DNA of 64,000 nt from Vanessa cardui (taxonomy: Eukaryota > Arthropoda > Insecta > Lepidoptera > Nymphalidae), in the NCBI RefSeq assembly GCF_905220365.1, contig NC_061131.1, forward strand, positions 13,801,318 to 13,865,317, given 5' to 3'. Below are positions 1-14,300 of this stretch, in pieces. The notes beneath the pieces are model-generated. The model saw nothing but the letters and a program-made list of their open reading frames with translations. It made no database searches and was not told the DNA's origin. A program made the translations under genes and the position numbers. Position 1 is the stretch's first letter, and every line of letters starts with the position of its first letter.

Positions 1-134
1 AGGCTTCTGTTGCCAAATAAAAAAAAAATGTTAAAGAACGCTTATGTGCTAAAGTATACTATACCATTAGCGAGTTTATGTTTGATAGCACACCTTGGGA
101 ATGAAACGATATTTCTATTCATATAAAATTATGT

Positions 135-374
135 TGCTTGGCTAAGGCCTCCTCTCCCTTTGAGGAGAAGGTTTGGAACGTATTCAACCACGCTGTTCCA
201 TGTCGGGTTGGTGGAATACACATGTGGTAGAATTTCTATGAAATTAGACACATGCAGGTTCGTTAACGATATTTTTCCGATATTTGGCCAAGCATTCAGC
301 GGTGCAAGCCTGGGTTTGACACCGCAATCATAGGATAAGATGCATGCGTTCTAACCACTGGGCCACCTCGGCTC
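135..374 (-). mobile_element. tRNA-derived SINE (family A)
   Basis: The tRNA-like head at the right end shows an A-box-like TGGCCCAGTGGTTAGAA and a B-box-like tract (degenerate here), followed leftwards by the family body (CACATG, GGTTGGTGGAATACACATGT). Other copies are listed at 3930, 6535, 21931, 36970, 48841 and 62331. Confidence 0.75.
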
Positions 375-1528
375 ATAGACCTCATACTATCTATTAATTA
401 TAAAATAGTTCCTGCTTTATATAATATACTTACAATTATGATATTTTAGCAACTAAGTTGAATGAGAAGTAATGAGATTCAAAGATTAACATAAATTACA
501 TTCTAATGCGTAATTCAGTGAAAGCAATGATTTTATATATTTTTCGTTATTTAAGTATTAAATAAGCTCATCTACACAATTCAGGAACAAGGATACCAGG
601 ATGAGGCGGTCAGCTCAATCGCATTACTATTTGTATCCTATATGCCTTAAATTGTTTGCTTAAAAACTCATTATCTCATAAAATAAAACGTAAAAATCCG
701 TAAAGTGTACTGATTTGATAAATATAGGTCAATTTATGTAATTATTAAAAAATGTCACAACCTATAAATGGCACTGCTGTTTTGTTGGTTTTTGTACAAA
801 AGCTTTTGGAAAAGGAAGCGATCTTGAAACTACAAAATTGTTTTGGTAGCAGGACATGTTTCTTTACACCTTATACGATTATGTATCGATTTGTGTTAAT
901 AAAATAGTTACATTTTTAATGGGGTAACAAAAAAGTAAAAAAAATTACAACAATTTAAATATTTTTAAAACCTATTAGAAACGTAGCGTGTATCAGCAAT
1001 AACCAATAGTTTCACCTTCCCGATAAATCATAGTATATTATAGAATAACATGAAATTAGACCAACGATAGACAGCCAATTGGCAAAAGTCTACGTCTTAT
1101 TATAAATTTAGTATATATATAGAAGATCACTGTTTTTCCGCATCACGTGATAATTGGCAAATATTTTTAATTTGTGGCTTACACCCTTATATTCGAATAC
1201 GCAGAATTTTTGGGCTAAACTTTATCATACGATACATTTATACTTAAAACATATCCTACACCTACATACATAGAGACGTGTGAAAGGATTGCTAGTTAAG
1301 TATGATAACGAAGTATTGAATATTGATGATGTCAATGTTTAGCCCAATGGGCAATGTCACAGGAAATATATAGCACACAATTTTGTACGCAAGCACAATT
1401 GATTTTGGACTTATAATGTCTTAACAAAAGACCTACCCGCACACAAAAAACATAAGACTAACAAGAAATTTTTCTACCAGACTTCGAACTGGTAGTTTGA
1501 CAACAAAATCTACTTAAAAATTGAACCT

Positions 1529-1580
1529 AGGCGCTGGGCGCTCAGGATCTATAATAATAAATCCTGAGCGCCCAGCGCCT
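1529..1580. repeat. Perfect GC-rich 20-bp inverted repeat, 12-nt loop
   Basis: Left arm 1529-1548, starting AGGCGCTGGGCG, is the exact reverse complement of 1561-1580; the loop is AT-rich. It stands out in the very AT-rich surroundings. Confidence 0.85.
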
Positions 1581-1709
1581 GATTTCATATTATACAAGAC
1601 TAACTCCTAATACCAATTCCACGGCTTATAACGTTATAACAAATAACATTTATATATTATATAATATAATTGATTATAAACTGTAAACATATTAACAATA
1701 CATCATCAA

Positions 1710-1752
1710 AAAGTATCGCTTCTCTACGCCGCGTTGGTGCGCGCGATACTTT
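1710..1752. repeat. Short inverted repeat
   Basis: AAAGTATCGC at 1710-1719 pairs with GCGATACTTT at 1743-1752, enclosing a GC-rich 23-nt loop. Confidence 0.55.
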
Positions 1753-3929
1753 AATTATGCAATATTTATGAATTTCCGTAGTTACATTTTGCATGTTTGT
1801 TATATTATTAAGTTATTGTTCTTATGTTATGTTTTTTAATTAACGTTTAAATGTTAACTTTAATAGTTATAATCAATTAAAGTTAAAAAAAACTTTTGAA
1901 ACAACCATAATTATGTCTATTTAATTTTTTCCTAATAATTGGTACCTACCTTTCGAAGTTAGTTCATTAGACAATCTGTAAGATATATTTATATTTACAA
2001 TTCTGTGGTAACATAGTCTATTTCATTCACATCCAAAGAAATTGGAACCGAATACATCCAGAGACACAAAACCAATTGCTTTACGTGGTTTTTGATACAC
2101 GAAACCGTATCACCGACATGCTAACTCCAACTATTATTAAAATTTCACTAAAAAGTTTGTATTATTTTTATTTTAAATGGCCTTGTTGCTAGAAGCGTTG
2201 AGTGGTTGTTCGCCTTAAGTAGTAATAAAGTAATTCTTACACAACCCTTCTTTCCGCGTTCGAGAATAATCTCATTGCTCTATATCGTATTTAAATATAT
2301 AATCTGTATTCTGTAATACTTAGTCGCATTAGAACTGTTGTTTGGGAAACTATTTGTCTCAACTTTATATAACGCAACGATTTGAATGAATTAAAGGCTG
2401 TATGGTGCAATGCCAAGATTATCGAAAAAAGTTATAAAAGTATTTACAAAAAAAAAAAATTAAAATCTCTTTAAAGTTTAAGTATGATATTTGCGTCTCA
2501 TCTATGTTTATATCTTGCAAATAAGGATGACAATGATCTTCATGTTGTTTTCTTTTTCTATTTAAATAAATAAAAATAAGAATAAATTTGTTGCATTTAA
2601 TAATTTACTAATATATAACAAAGGTCAAAACAGTATTTTGAAAATAAACTAACTAAAACAATACGACAAAGAAACAAAAACACAACACGTGTCCTACTTA
2701 TTATTTCAAGAATTACAATAATTCATACCGTATATACCTTTCTGCGTATTTGTACATTAATACACATATGCATTTGTGTGTCTGTACACACACGCACATA
2801 TAAAGTATCCATTTTGTTAAACGAAATAGTTTCGTAGCTATAGTTATTTAAAACCGCACAATCGACTTGAAACGAAGTCACAGATAAAGCTAATCTAATA
2901 TAATTATGTCAAATAAATTATTATATTACGTTACATCAATGCTAAATCTATATTCGTGAGATTATACTATCTACTCATTTAATTCTATAGCGCACCCAAT
3001 GAGTCACGATCGTTCGTCTCAGGCTCATTCTAGACTACTTTATCTCGAACACTATTTTATTTTTACTTTACTTGAATTAACAATCACTTTGGTTATTTTT
3101 AAATCAATCTTTTTTATTAAAATAAAATATATCGTTACTGATTTAATGAAAATTGAATTCTGGGACCGAAATGCACGTTTTATTGTTTTATATATTCTAC
3201 ATTTGTATGATGGGTGAAACTGGCTCTAATAAGAAATCATACTAATATTCAAATTATATTTTGTGAAGTTAAAATATTTTGCACTAATTTTACAATTCAG
3301 CGTAAGGAATGAATATTGCTATTCATTCATGCGTAAAGAATGTTTTATCTTTTGGAAACTCTGTGTGGAGATTTCTAGTATCAAGTATATATCAATAAGT
3401 TCGTAATATACATATGTACTGGTATCTGTGTACAAAATTCAGGCTTCTGATTAACTAAAGAGTTTACTACTGAGTTTTTTTTTGAGACACCCAATAAAGT
3501 TTATTGGAACATAACCAAATAGGCCTGGTAGCTTGGTACTCGTATATCCGTGGTTCAATTTCAAACAAGCACAACTGAATTTTCATCTTATTAATTAAAT
3601 TAATAAATAATTCCTTGCTTAGCGGTGAAGGCAAACATTATAAATAACTTTGCATAATTAGTAGAGCGGTGCGATGGATTGTGAGCTCCAAACATTATTC
3701 TGAAAAAAGAGAGGCCTTTGCCCTGATATTTTAAAATTAAATTTATGTACTTTATATAATTTATTAAAACAAAACACAATCAAATCAATACTGACTACGT
3801 TTGCGTAATCGTCTTAAGTTTTATTAATACTAATTAGAAAATTTTATATGACTTAGATGTATTTACAAATTAAATTAAACACGCTCTCACACACATAAAC
3901 ACAATGTAGTTTATTTTCATATATTGTTG

Positions 3930-4228
3930 CAACAGCCTGTAAATTTCCCACTGCTGGGAAAAGGCCTCCTCTTCCATTAAGGGGAGGTTTGGTACATATT
4001 CCTCCACGCTGTTCCAACGCGGGTTGGTGGAATGCACATGTGGCAGAATTTCGATGAAATAAGACACATGCAGCTTTCCTCGCGATGTTTTCCTTCAACG
4101 CCAAGCACGAGATGAATTATAAACACAAATTAAGCACATATATATATATATAGTGGTGCTTGCCTGGGTTTGAACCCGCGATCATCGGTTAAGATGCACG
4201 CTTTCTAACCACTGGGCCATCTCAGCTC
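3930..4228 (-). mobile_element. tRNA-derived SINE (family A)
   Basis: Near full-length copy: the tail begins CAACAGCCTGTAAATTTCCC, the head ends in the A-box-like segment, and the B box reads GGTTTGAACCC on the plus strand. A short AT dinucleotide run at about 4137-4152 interrupts it. Confidence 0.85.
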
Positions 4229-4975
4229 TTTCATATATACTTATTTATAAAAACTATATTACTAACATAGGAATGGAGTAACAAATTATTATTGCTTTTT
4301 TAATGAATTAATTCGATTCATTTACAATAATGATTTGTCATATACACTTAACTGCGTATTGCGTTTGAATGACAGAGGTGTGTTAATACTGTGGTTTCTA
4401 AATACTGTATTTGTTAATCATTAATTAACTTTCAAATTTTAACATACATCTATACTAATAAACGAGGAAGCGTTTTTTGGAATGCCTAACACAAAAACAA
4501 AAGATACAGCGCCCGTATACAATATTCTTTTATACACACGTGCTTAGCAAATATTCTTTTTAAAAATTTAAGCTATCAGTTTATTTTATTATTATAATCG
4601 TGTATTTCAAATTCTAAATAAGATCATGAATAGTTATTTGACATTTAAAAATAGACCTACAAGTCCTGAAAATAGAGGCCTGAAAATAGTCCGGATAATA
4701 GATTGAGTTAAATGAAGATCGAATTAAGTTGAATTGATATTGTTTCTCCAATAAAACTATAGCTCGTCAAGCCTCAAATGTATATTTTGCAAAGAATTAG
4801 TTATATAAAATTAATTCTTTGATTAATAAAATGAACCAAAATTGTTCTTATAATTCTTAATCCTTAAAATGTTTGTCGTGTTAAAAAATTATGATAGACA
4901 TATCAACTTACAAATCTTTATCAATATAACATATAGGTGTAGTATTTTTTTTATCTCCAACCTGAAATGATACCT

Positions 4976-5265
4976 CGGTGGTAGAGTTTTGTGCAAGTGC
5001 CCGTCTGGGTAGGTACCACCCACTCATCAGTTATTCTACCGCCAAATAACAGTAGGTACTGAGTATTGTTGAGATCCGGTTTGAAGGGTGAGTGAGCTAG
5101 TGTAACTACAGGCACAAGGGACATAACATCTTAGTTCCCAAGGTTGGTGGCAAATTGACGATGTAAGGAATAGTTAACATTTCTTGCATCGTCATTGTCT
5201 ATAGGTGGAGGTGACCACTTACCATCGGGTGGCCCATATGCTCGTCCGCCAACGTATAAAAAAAA
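4976..5265 (+). repeat. Dispersed SINE-like element, family B
   Basis: Starts near GGTGGTAGAGTTTTGTGCAAG, contains GGTACCACCCACTCATCAGT and ends CTCGTCCGCCAACGTATAAAAAAAA with an A-rich tail. Family B is the commonest repeat in the window. Confidence 0.85.
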
Positions 5266-6534
5266 TATACTCAGTCATAATATGCAAGCTACCTTTCAAT
5301 TGGATTCCCAGTTCTTACATTAACAAAAAAGTATAATATACATAACCAACCTCTTTAGATCATTATTATTACTAAATAAATAAATACCTATGTCTATGAA
5401 TAATGACAGTTAGCATTACACAGTAGCAATCTCCAGTACCGGTTTCCCATAGTTGAGTTAGATATTACTAAACTCAATATATTTGAAACATTATTGGCTA
5501 ATGTCGATTGCATTTGAGTATTTACGTTTATGACCAATAAAACTTGGAACAATACGTTGGTATTAATCGATAGTATTAATGTATTGCTTAATATACAATG
5601 TAGGGTACACTTTCATCGACCTTCAGTTTGAAATGGTCAAAAGCACTTAAAATGTCGTTCAATATATAAGACCTTTTTATACTGTCCGATACGATATCGT
5701 AGACATGATTTTTGGGTGCGATATATTTTTATTATAATAACTATTCTGAGGAATAAATATTGAACACGTCTTGACGCGCGAATTACATAGCTGTGGTAAG
5801 TTTCCAAAAAATATTTCATATTCCTCAGTAAATGAAGTGAATAAAATCCATATTAATAACATTAAATCAAAAATCAAGTGGTAGATTAAACCGTGGTAGA
5901 TTAAACTCCAAACATGATATTCAAAAATGAGATAATTTAGAGCAACAGGAGAATTTTTTAAGGGGTGATACGACACATTACAGTCAAAAATGTCGGCAGA
6001 TGTTAATATTATACATTAAAACCTTCTCCGACATGCGTTGCGACTATTGTTATAAGTTAAATTTAAAAACTTTTTGGCAATAATTTCTTTCATAAAATAC
6101 AAAAAAATCCTTCTGTAAATTGATACTGATATTATGATATTCTTCCTGGATCTTGTGTCTTTAGTATAATCTCTGGGTCAGATCAATACAATATGTATAG
6201 CGTTTTTCTGTCGAGTATTTCTGAGTATTAATGCTTAAATTTTATGCTCCCACACGATAAAAACATCATATATGTAGATAGAACGTGCTTAACTTAGAAA
6301 TAAACCGATTTCTGATACTTCATGTTTTATATAACACCCAATGAAATGATTTAGGTATCTCCACAATTACTTTTCCCGTCACGATGACTACCTGTCAATG
6401 CTTATATTACCAGAAAAGACAATACTATAACATAAATAATAAATTACATAATTATTAATATAATATATTCTAATAGAATCTAATATTTTATAATCTATAA
6501 TTTATCAAGATATTCATTGACAGTGAACAACTAA

Positions 6535-6817
6535 CAACAACAACAGCCCGTAAATTTTCCACTTCTGGGTTAAGTCCTTCTCTCCCCCCTTTTTTAGGAG
6601 AAGGTTTGGATCATATTCCACCACGATGTTCCAATGCTATTTGGTAGAATACACATATGGTAGAATTTCTATGGAATTAGACACATGCATGATGTTTTCC
6701 TTCACCGCCGAGCGCGATATGAATTATAAACACAAATTAAGCACATGAATATTAAGTGGTGCTTGCCTGGGCTTGAATCCGCAATCATCGCGTTCTAACC
6801 ACTGGGCCATCTCAGCT
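6535..6817 (-). mobile_element. tRNA-derived SINE (family A), diverged
   Basis: Body and head match the family, but a short deletion removes the segment between the B-box and A-box regions (TAAGATGCACG is missing). Confidence 0.75.
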
Positions 6818-7502
6818 TATGAACTACTAATGTTGCTCCGATTCCCATTAATATTTATTAGTGTGAGTGAAAAATAATCAATTAAGAATCGAATATCGGA
6901 TCGGATAATGTAAATGGTTGTAACGGTGTGCGTGACTTACTACAAATGACAATCGGATATACACATTTTATCTAACCAGGTTATTAGTTTACGTAATATT
7001 CAAATTATATACAGGATTGCCGGTCGACTGTCCATGTACTAGTTAATATATATCACGTTAATTGTAAATAATATTTATAAACAGATATTAAATATCTTGT
7101 AGTGTAACGCAGTTTTAAATCTACACATGTGTGTGTACAGTATCACTCACACTGATACAAGATTGAATCAGTTGTGAATGTAAACTGTAATGATAAATAC
7201 AATTATAAAAAAAAAATGCTGTAACTAAATTGGATGTTAAAAGTTTTCTTCAAATGTTATATTAAATCTCGGCTTTTTCATTTGGTCGGGTTGTTTTATT
7301 GAAATTTTCATATTGCACATCAGTGAACGGCCTCTGCATATTATCTAACACTTCCATGCAAGTTTTTAGGCGCTTTGGTAACTAGTTGAGTAGAACAATC
7401 TTCTCATTAAATTATCATTATCACGTATGTGTGATGAGATGTCACAGGGGTCATTGAACGCAATCTTGTAGATTAAATGCAGACTGTTTATTTCATATAT
7501 TT

Positions 7503-7795
7503 ACTTGGTAGTTGGGCTTTATGCAAGCCCGACTGGGTAGGTACCACCCACTCATCAGTTATTCTACCGCCAAATAACAGTACTCAGTATTGTTGTGCTC
7601 CGGTTTGAAGGGTGAGTGAGCCAGTGTAACTACAGGCACCATGGACATAGCATCTTAGTTCCCAAGGTTGTTGGCATATTGACAATGTAAGGAATAGTTA
7701 ATATTTCTTACAGCGACATTGTCTATGGGTGATGGTGACCATTTACCATCAGGTGGCCCATATGGTTGTCCACCAAATTGTACCATAAAAAAATG
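7503..7795 (+). repeat. Dispersed SINE-like element, family B
   Basis: Full-length copy ending in an A-run after CCAAATTGTACCATAAAA. Confidence 0.85.
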
Positions 7796-7989
7796 TATAC
7801 ATAATATTATTAGGAATTATGTGGGTAGGTATTGGGTATTTTTAAAATTTTCTGTGTCAGTATTGTAAAGTTTAAGTATAGAGGCTGTGTTAGCGTAACA
7901 CAGAAGGACCGTAGTATCTTAATTCCCATGTTAGAGATGCGTCCGCGTTATAAGGGTTACCATGTATATATGTTATACTCGTTGTCACC

Positions 7990-8108
7990 CAAGGCTTCGC
8001 TCGTGCCTTAGGTGTTAGTTGTCACGTGTCAGGCAAAAAAGTAGCCTATGTCCTTTCCCGGAGTTCAAGTTTAATGCAAACCAAATTTCATCAAATTCGG
8101 TTCACATT
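7990..8108 (-). repeat. Dispersed repeat, family D, partial
   Basis: Reverse orientation: AAGGCTTCGCTCGTGCCTTA, then AGTAGCCTATGTCCTTTC and CAAATTTCATCAAATTCGGT. Confidence 0.65.
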
Positions 8109-10354
8109 ACCAGTGTATTTTTCATGGCTTACACAGGCAAGTGAAATGGGACAGCCGATGGTGAACGGTACCTTGACGATTGAGATGTTATGTGTGATAT
8201 GCCTATAGTAGTAATAGTTACTCTGGCTCACTCGTTCTTCAAATTCTTGCCGAATGTCTTCCTTGCCAATGCAGCCACCAATTCTCAAAGATGACTTAGC
8301 AAGACGCGTAGGAGATATAGTACAACAATTATGGCATCGAGTATTTAATAGTTTCTAAGAATTTATTTTCTGATATTCTGAGCACCGTTTCACGTGCCCG
8401 ACCTCGGATTTGCACCCTGCATTTTGAGCACTGTAGATAATCCTTTACTAGACTAACAAAGCAATGGTGAATAATCTTTGAGTGACGTAACATGGTTAAT
8501 ATCGATACTTTTCACATTTCCACTGGTATGATTTAAATCGATAATAATAAATCGTAGAACATTGTACAACGCGCTTAGGTAATCTAATTACGTAGGAATA
8601 CCATACTATAGGTACAAATAGTTCGTTCGTTCAATAAAATAGATTTGTTTTTTATTTTGTAATTATTTACATATACTTTTTACTATAAGACCATCATATG
8701 AAAATATTCAATTATATAATATAAACAAAAAAGGCATCAATGTTTTTAATATAGAATTGAAAACAAAAAACAATTTACATATTATATTTATTTATTATTA
8801 GCAATATATTATATATTTCAATTTTAATTTTAGTCGTACTTTTGTCGATAGCAATATTATAAAGAGGTAAAATTAGTCTGTCAGTGTGTAGCAATCTCCA
8901 GAACTAATAAACGAATTCACGGCTAGGTTGCTACAATATTCCAGATTTTCAAAGGTATTCAATTATATTTCTCTACCTTTATATTTATTACTAATTAAAT
9001 TTAATACATTTGACGTTTTGTGTGTGTTTTTTTTAAACTGGACTCAATAAATGTCGTTGTAGTCAGGAAGTAAAATGAATGCTCAATCTACCCTCACGAA
9101 GTCGTGACGAGCTGATGTAATTACAAAAAAAACCTGTATCAAAAGGGAACAATAAATAATAAGAAATTTATCGATAAAATTTTATTTTCAAACACAAAAA
9201 TAGTTCGTAATATCATTAGAGCACAAACAATTGATAATTAAATAACAACACTAGACCGTGACGCAATAGCGCTCTGATCGCAGCCGCACGCGCTTTCTTC
9301 CGTAAAATTTAATTGTGCCGATACAAGTACACTGCTGAAGAAAAATCTAGATTTATTTTTAATTATATTAGGCCTACTATATTTCATATAATGAATATTA
9401 TCATTGACATCACAATATTTTTATAAAATATACTAAGTTTACAATCTTTGATACATTGGTATTATTAAATTCTCAATTTATAAAACTTTTGAACGTAACT
9501 GTATCACACCCGATACTGAATTGCGGTTTCAGTATGAATAAACTTCCCTACTTTTTATCGATATTATTACAACGTGTTACTTCCTTCGATTATCGATATG
9601 TTCCCATGACACATCACTACCGTATATGGTATCAGTAACCTTAATGTTAACACATAATAGTTGTTACCGAATAAGTATTTATTAACATAAAACAATGTTT
9701 CTACAAAACTTTTTTTTTATTTGTATATAATATTATTTATACATTATATAAATAAATAATAATAGATTACGTTCTCATAGCAATATTAGGAGTCCTTTAC
9801 GTTCATTTCCATTAGGAAGTATAAATTTAATTGGATGTATTTATATGTATATCTATACTCTATACATACAATATGAGATAGAGAATAACTACTGATATTC
9901 TAAAAAATGTTGGTTTCGAAATTCAAATTAATCTTGTTAAGTGACAAAAGCTAAGATCGTATTAAATTAAAACATCGTAAGATGACAAAGGAGGTCAGAC
10001 AACAAACACAGAACTCTTTTCTTTTTCTTCATTTGATATTATACATTTGTGGTCTGTGAATACATTCTATCACATAATTAGCTATATAAGTTGAATCGTT
10101 TATTTCGTGTTCTGTTAAATGTCGTTAATATGTAATATCCTATTTCATTTCTGCTCTAACAATACCTAACTTCATGAGTGTGAAACGCATTCAAATTTTA
10201 CATGCATATATAATCCTGTTCTTATTTAAATAAATAAAATTACTCAAAGGGTGCCTGATCTCACGATGTTACAGTAGCTAGGTTGCTGTCGGCAATTCAG
10301 AACTGAAGTCTGTTTGGACCATTCTCCGAATTGTAAAAAGGTTATAAATAATTA
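8109..10354. other. Gene-free AT-rich spacer
   Basis: Nothing supportable was seen. A short GC-richer patch at about 9255-9300 resembles a decayed repeat. The frame at 9456-9638 shows no coding signal. Confidence 0.5.
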
Positions 10355-10480
10355 ATAAATATGAGACAACATCACATATATTACTCTGATCCCAAAGTAA
10401 TTAGCTAAAGCACTTGTGTTATGGAAAATCAGAAGCAACGACGGCACCACAAACATCCAGTCCCAAGACAACATGTGAAC
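10355..10480 (-). mobile_element. Truncated family F SINE
   Basis: Reverse complement of the body of the element at 36169 (shared ACTCTGATCCCAA, AGCTAAAGCACTTGTGTTAT, CCCAAGACAACAT); the tRNA-like head is absent. Confidence 0.6.
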
Positions 10481-10916
10481 GTAATGATAAATGAAAAACG
10501 TTGTCGAGAAGGATGGTATAAATTTTAATTAAAAAAGTGATAAAGTAATAAGCGAGGATTTGGTGACGTTTGCTCTGAAATATAATTTTTCCAGTATGTG
10601 GATCTTACCTGCCAAGAGGTTAATGACCTCTGCTATAAGGAATAATTCATTCTCAATGTAATATCATGATTATACCATCGAGTAATTAATCAACTTTTAA
10701 ATACGTTCAACGCAGCGTAAAACAAGGCGAATATATTCGATAACATGAATAAGTATATATTGTAATCATCGGAAACAATAAAGATAAAATGAGTTAATTA
10801 TGATTTTATGTTTATTTTATATGATTTATTATTTTCCACAAGTTTGCAAGGTAAGCAGTAATATAAGAGAATTTTAGGTATCTCCAAACGGCAACGGCCG
10901 TCATCGAAGTATCCTA

Positions 10917-11107
10917 CTAGTATTATAAATGCGAAAGTTTCCGAGGATGGTTGTTTGTATGTTTGTTACTCTTTCACGAAAAACTACTGAACGGATTTGG
11001 ATGAAGTTTCACAGTAATATAGACATAGGCTACAATTTATAATGATTTTATGTAATTTGTTCATAATCTCAATCAAAGTAACCATGCGAAGCCTAGGATC
11101 GCTAGTT
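10917..11107 (+). repeat. Dispersed repeat, family D
   Basis: Starts at an ACTAGTATTATAAATGCGAAAG-type end, has CTTTCACGAAAAACTACTGA in the middle and ends GCGAAGCC...CGCTAGT. The ends suggest a non-autonomous DNA element. Confidence 0.7.
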
Positions 11108-11224
11108 TAAAATAAATAATAAATAGAGTTTCTGTCAGCGCAGAAACGAAACAGTTTCATTGTGTTTTAAGACTATAGTCTATCTGATTGTAATTAGTCA
11201 CCACATATCGGTTCTGTAATAATT

Positions 11225-11395
11225 GGAAACATACCTTACATTCTCAATGCACCGCCAACCTTGAGAGCCAATGCCATTACACAAACTCATTCTATATTGA
11301 AACAGGAACACAACAATACTAATTATTGCTGATTGGCAGAATATCTGTTGACCCAGAATACCACCTAGGTACCTACCCAGATGGGCCTGAAATTG
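11225..11395 (-). repeat. Family B element, truncated and decayed
   Basis: Contains CACCGCCAACCTTGAG, GGAACACAACAATACTAA and GGTACCTACCCAGATGGGC in family order. Confidence 0.65.
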
Positions 11396-14300
11396 CCCTT
11401 TTCTTTTCTTTAATCGAAGCGATATTCTTGTTTTAAAATCTTTGGAATTAATATTTCAACATAAAAATTATATTCGTAATCGTAACAAGCCAATACAAAT
11501 TTTCTACTTTCATATACATTGTTTTAAAGTATAAATATTTCCACGAAAACTAAAAACATACCCATATATTTTTTAAAAGAAAAATATCGGACTCACCTTC
11601 ACCAAGTACTTTTATTAGTAGCCTAAATTTGTCTATCGAAATGAATATAAGAATAGATAAAGTTATACTAAATGTAAATAATAAAAGTAATTTGAATAAA
11701 TTACTAGAATATTATGCAATTAATTATTTTAATGACTTTTTTAAAAGACTTCGCTCCAAATAATATAATATATTTGCAACACATCAAAACAAAAGATTTA
11801 AATATATAGAAATAAAAATATTTTATAGTCGATTGCAAATAATTTAAATTTTTTATTTTATTAATGTGGTCATATCCTGATGTTCTCCTGGTCGTTATAA
11901 TCACGAATCCATATGCAAAAGCCACCATCTGATTGCGTTGAACATATGTACATATAACAGTGTACAATCTGTGTGAACGCTAAGAAATACACTCTAATTC
12001 CTTACTCTAATAGCCCAATAGCCAATAGCAATGGCATTCCGGCACGACCAGAAATATTTCAGGCGTAGAATCAACGGTTTCATATTCCTAGACACGTTAA
12101 CTGCGGAATTCGTAACGTTTCAATAGCTTAAAACTGTTTATAAATGTTTGATGACAATTAATATATTATCAAAAGTAACACTTACGTGTTAAATGGTATT
12201 ATCGATTAAATAATATCTCAGCGTATTATACTTATTGGAAATGAAAAGGCATTCAGTCAAAATAACTTAGTAACAGAATTATTTCGTCGGATCTATGAAA
12301 CTCAAGTACATATGATCTCATATACTATACATTTTTGTTCTCATTCGTTAACTCTATATGCATCTATCTAATCGAGTTGAAACTATGAACATGAGCAATT
12401 ATTACACCTGTAACATACTTCGACATAGTTCTAAAAACTATAATATCGCGCCAGTTGTATCAGATTGTTTTTTTCTCAGAAATTAGAAAGAGCTTACTAA
12501 ATATTTCGGAATGTTATTCGAACTTTTTGTTTTATATTACAATTTAAAAAAAAAAAACTATCATGTAAATAGCTTATACTCGAGTTACTTATGAAATCAT
12601 AGCGGATTGCAAAATTTACTTTTCCCATTGAGCAGTACATAGTGGAATTTACAATCACTGGTTGGGGCTTATATATTTTGCATTTATCGCTTGCAAGCAT
12701 ACTTCAACATAATTGAAATAAAAAAAAAATCGCTTGCAGAAATTTCGAATTAAATTTTATTGTTAATCAACCCCACCAACGCATAGTTGAGTAAACTTCT
12801 TCACAACTCTAGTAAAATGCAAAATAATTATGCTTTTAAAAGTATTTTACCAATTTGAGGCGTAGATTTAGAGTATGTGTCATATAAAATTATTATATTA
12901 GTAACTAAATATGTGCTCTATTTCAAATGATAGAAGATTTTTATCAGTCAATTTTAACTACATATTATATGGAGTTGCGCACGCGCAAGAAACAGAGCGC
13001 GACAGCCTTATACAAACGTCGCACACGATAATCTCGTTTGGATATTGTGTAACATTCAATCTAAAGCCTACAAATATAACAAATAAACAAGACAGTCAAT
13101 TAAGAATTATATTTTTTTTAATTATGGAACACGTATATAAGGATACGGCACGTGTGACGTCACAAAGATGGTGTTATACTGTTTATAGGACTTGATGTGT
13201 CAATTTCTTAGTTTCTTCAAGATGGGTCACCATTTGCGCCTGTCTTTTTAGACAACAAAAAGAAAACTCTCAAATCGATTTTAATCGATATTTAATATTT
13301 TCGAATCGATTTAAAACTTATTAAAAGTATGTTATTCTTATGGCAATACTATAAAACTTCTCTTTTTAATATGAAATTGCTCAGTTTTACTTACGACACC
13401 TGTATTAATTACCAATTACTCAGACGATTCACTTATTAATTGATAAATAATTTATTAAAAATTAAACCAACTTTAAATTTGAAACAGCTAGTGAACTAAA
13501 AATAAAAATATGTATCTATAAAACTACTGGACCGACTTGAATGAAACTTACACTGTTTCCTAAGTTGAAGTGTACCTAACTAAGATCACAAATAATGATC
13601 TTAATACAATTCTTAGTTTATGAGAAATTCTTGGACAAACATACTAATATACACTTACGTAATTAATCATACGTGCTCGGAAGCCTACATGGATCATCAT
13701 ACTCAAATATTATTAAATTCTTACAATTTTACATACATGTATGTCGAACTAAAAGCCTAGTTTTTTAGAAGTCGGTTAAAAATAAATATATAATTATATG
13801 ACTACATAAGAATGTATAAAAGATTTTAATTTGTTTTTGTCTCATACGGTTAAGATCTAGATTTTATGTTTCATGCACAAAAGAAAAAATAAAATAAAAT
13901 TGTATATTATATTTAGCTATATATATTATATTTAGAGTATGTACCGAAAAATCATGAATTCGTTGAATTTTATTTTATAAACTTAAAATGAATACATTTG
14001 TAATAAAATATTTTTGTTACAGGTAAGTCTGATTTTCTTCCATCTTTGTTAAGGTAAGTTTTAGATATAATATAGAAAAAATAAAGGTCAGTGACCAGAA
14101 GCAATCGCAACACGAAACAGTGGCGCCTTAAAATGAGAGCGGCGGTTAGTGAAACTTTTACGTCAAATAAATATTCTTTCACTCATGTGTCGGTCAGTTT
14201 CACGTCAGGATTCAGTGTGTGCTACACAGATGGCATTACTTTAGAATGTTTTTGTACATACATGATATTAAGCAATCGCTTCTGTATTATGTACTAGCTT

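Larger units (their letters stand above)
375..3929. other. Gene-free AT-rich spacer
   Basis: Apart from the two inverted repeats at 1529 and 1710, no gene was recognised. The 72-codon frame at 2999-3217 has no signal peptide, domain or splice context and is treated as chance. Confidence 0.6.

Noticed and set aside
5637..5976. Overlapping minus-strand ORFs of 60 and 99 codons
   Set aside because: Hydrophobic and AT-driven composition, overlapping each other in different frames, no recognised domain.
12911..13195. 94-codon plus-strand ORF
   Set aside because: No recognised domain, no signal peptide; the GCGCACGCGCAA patch and TGACGTCA suggest repeat or regulatory DNA.
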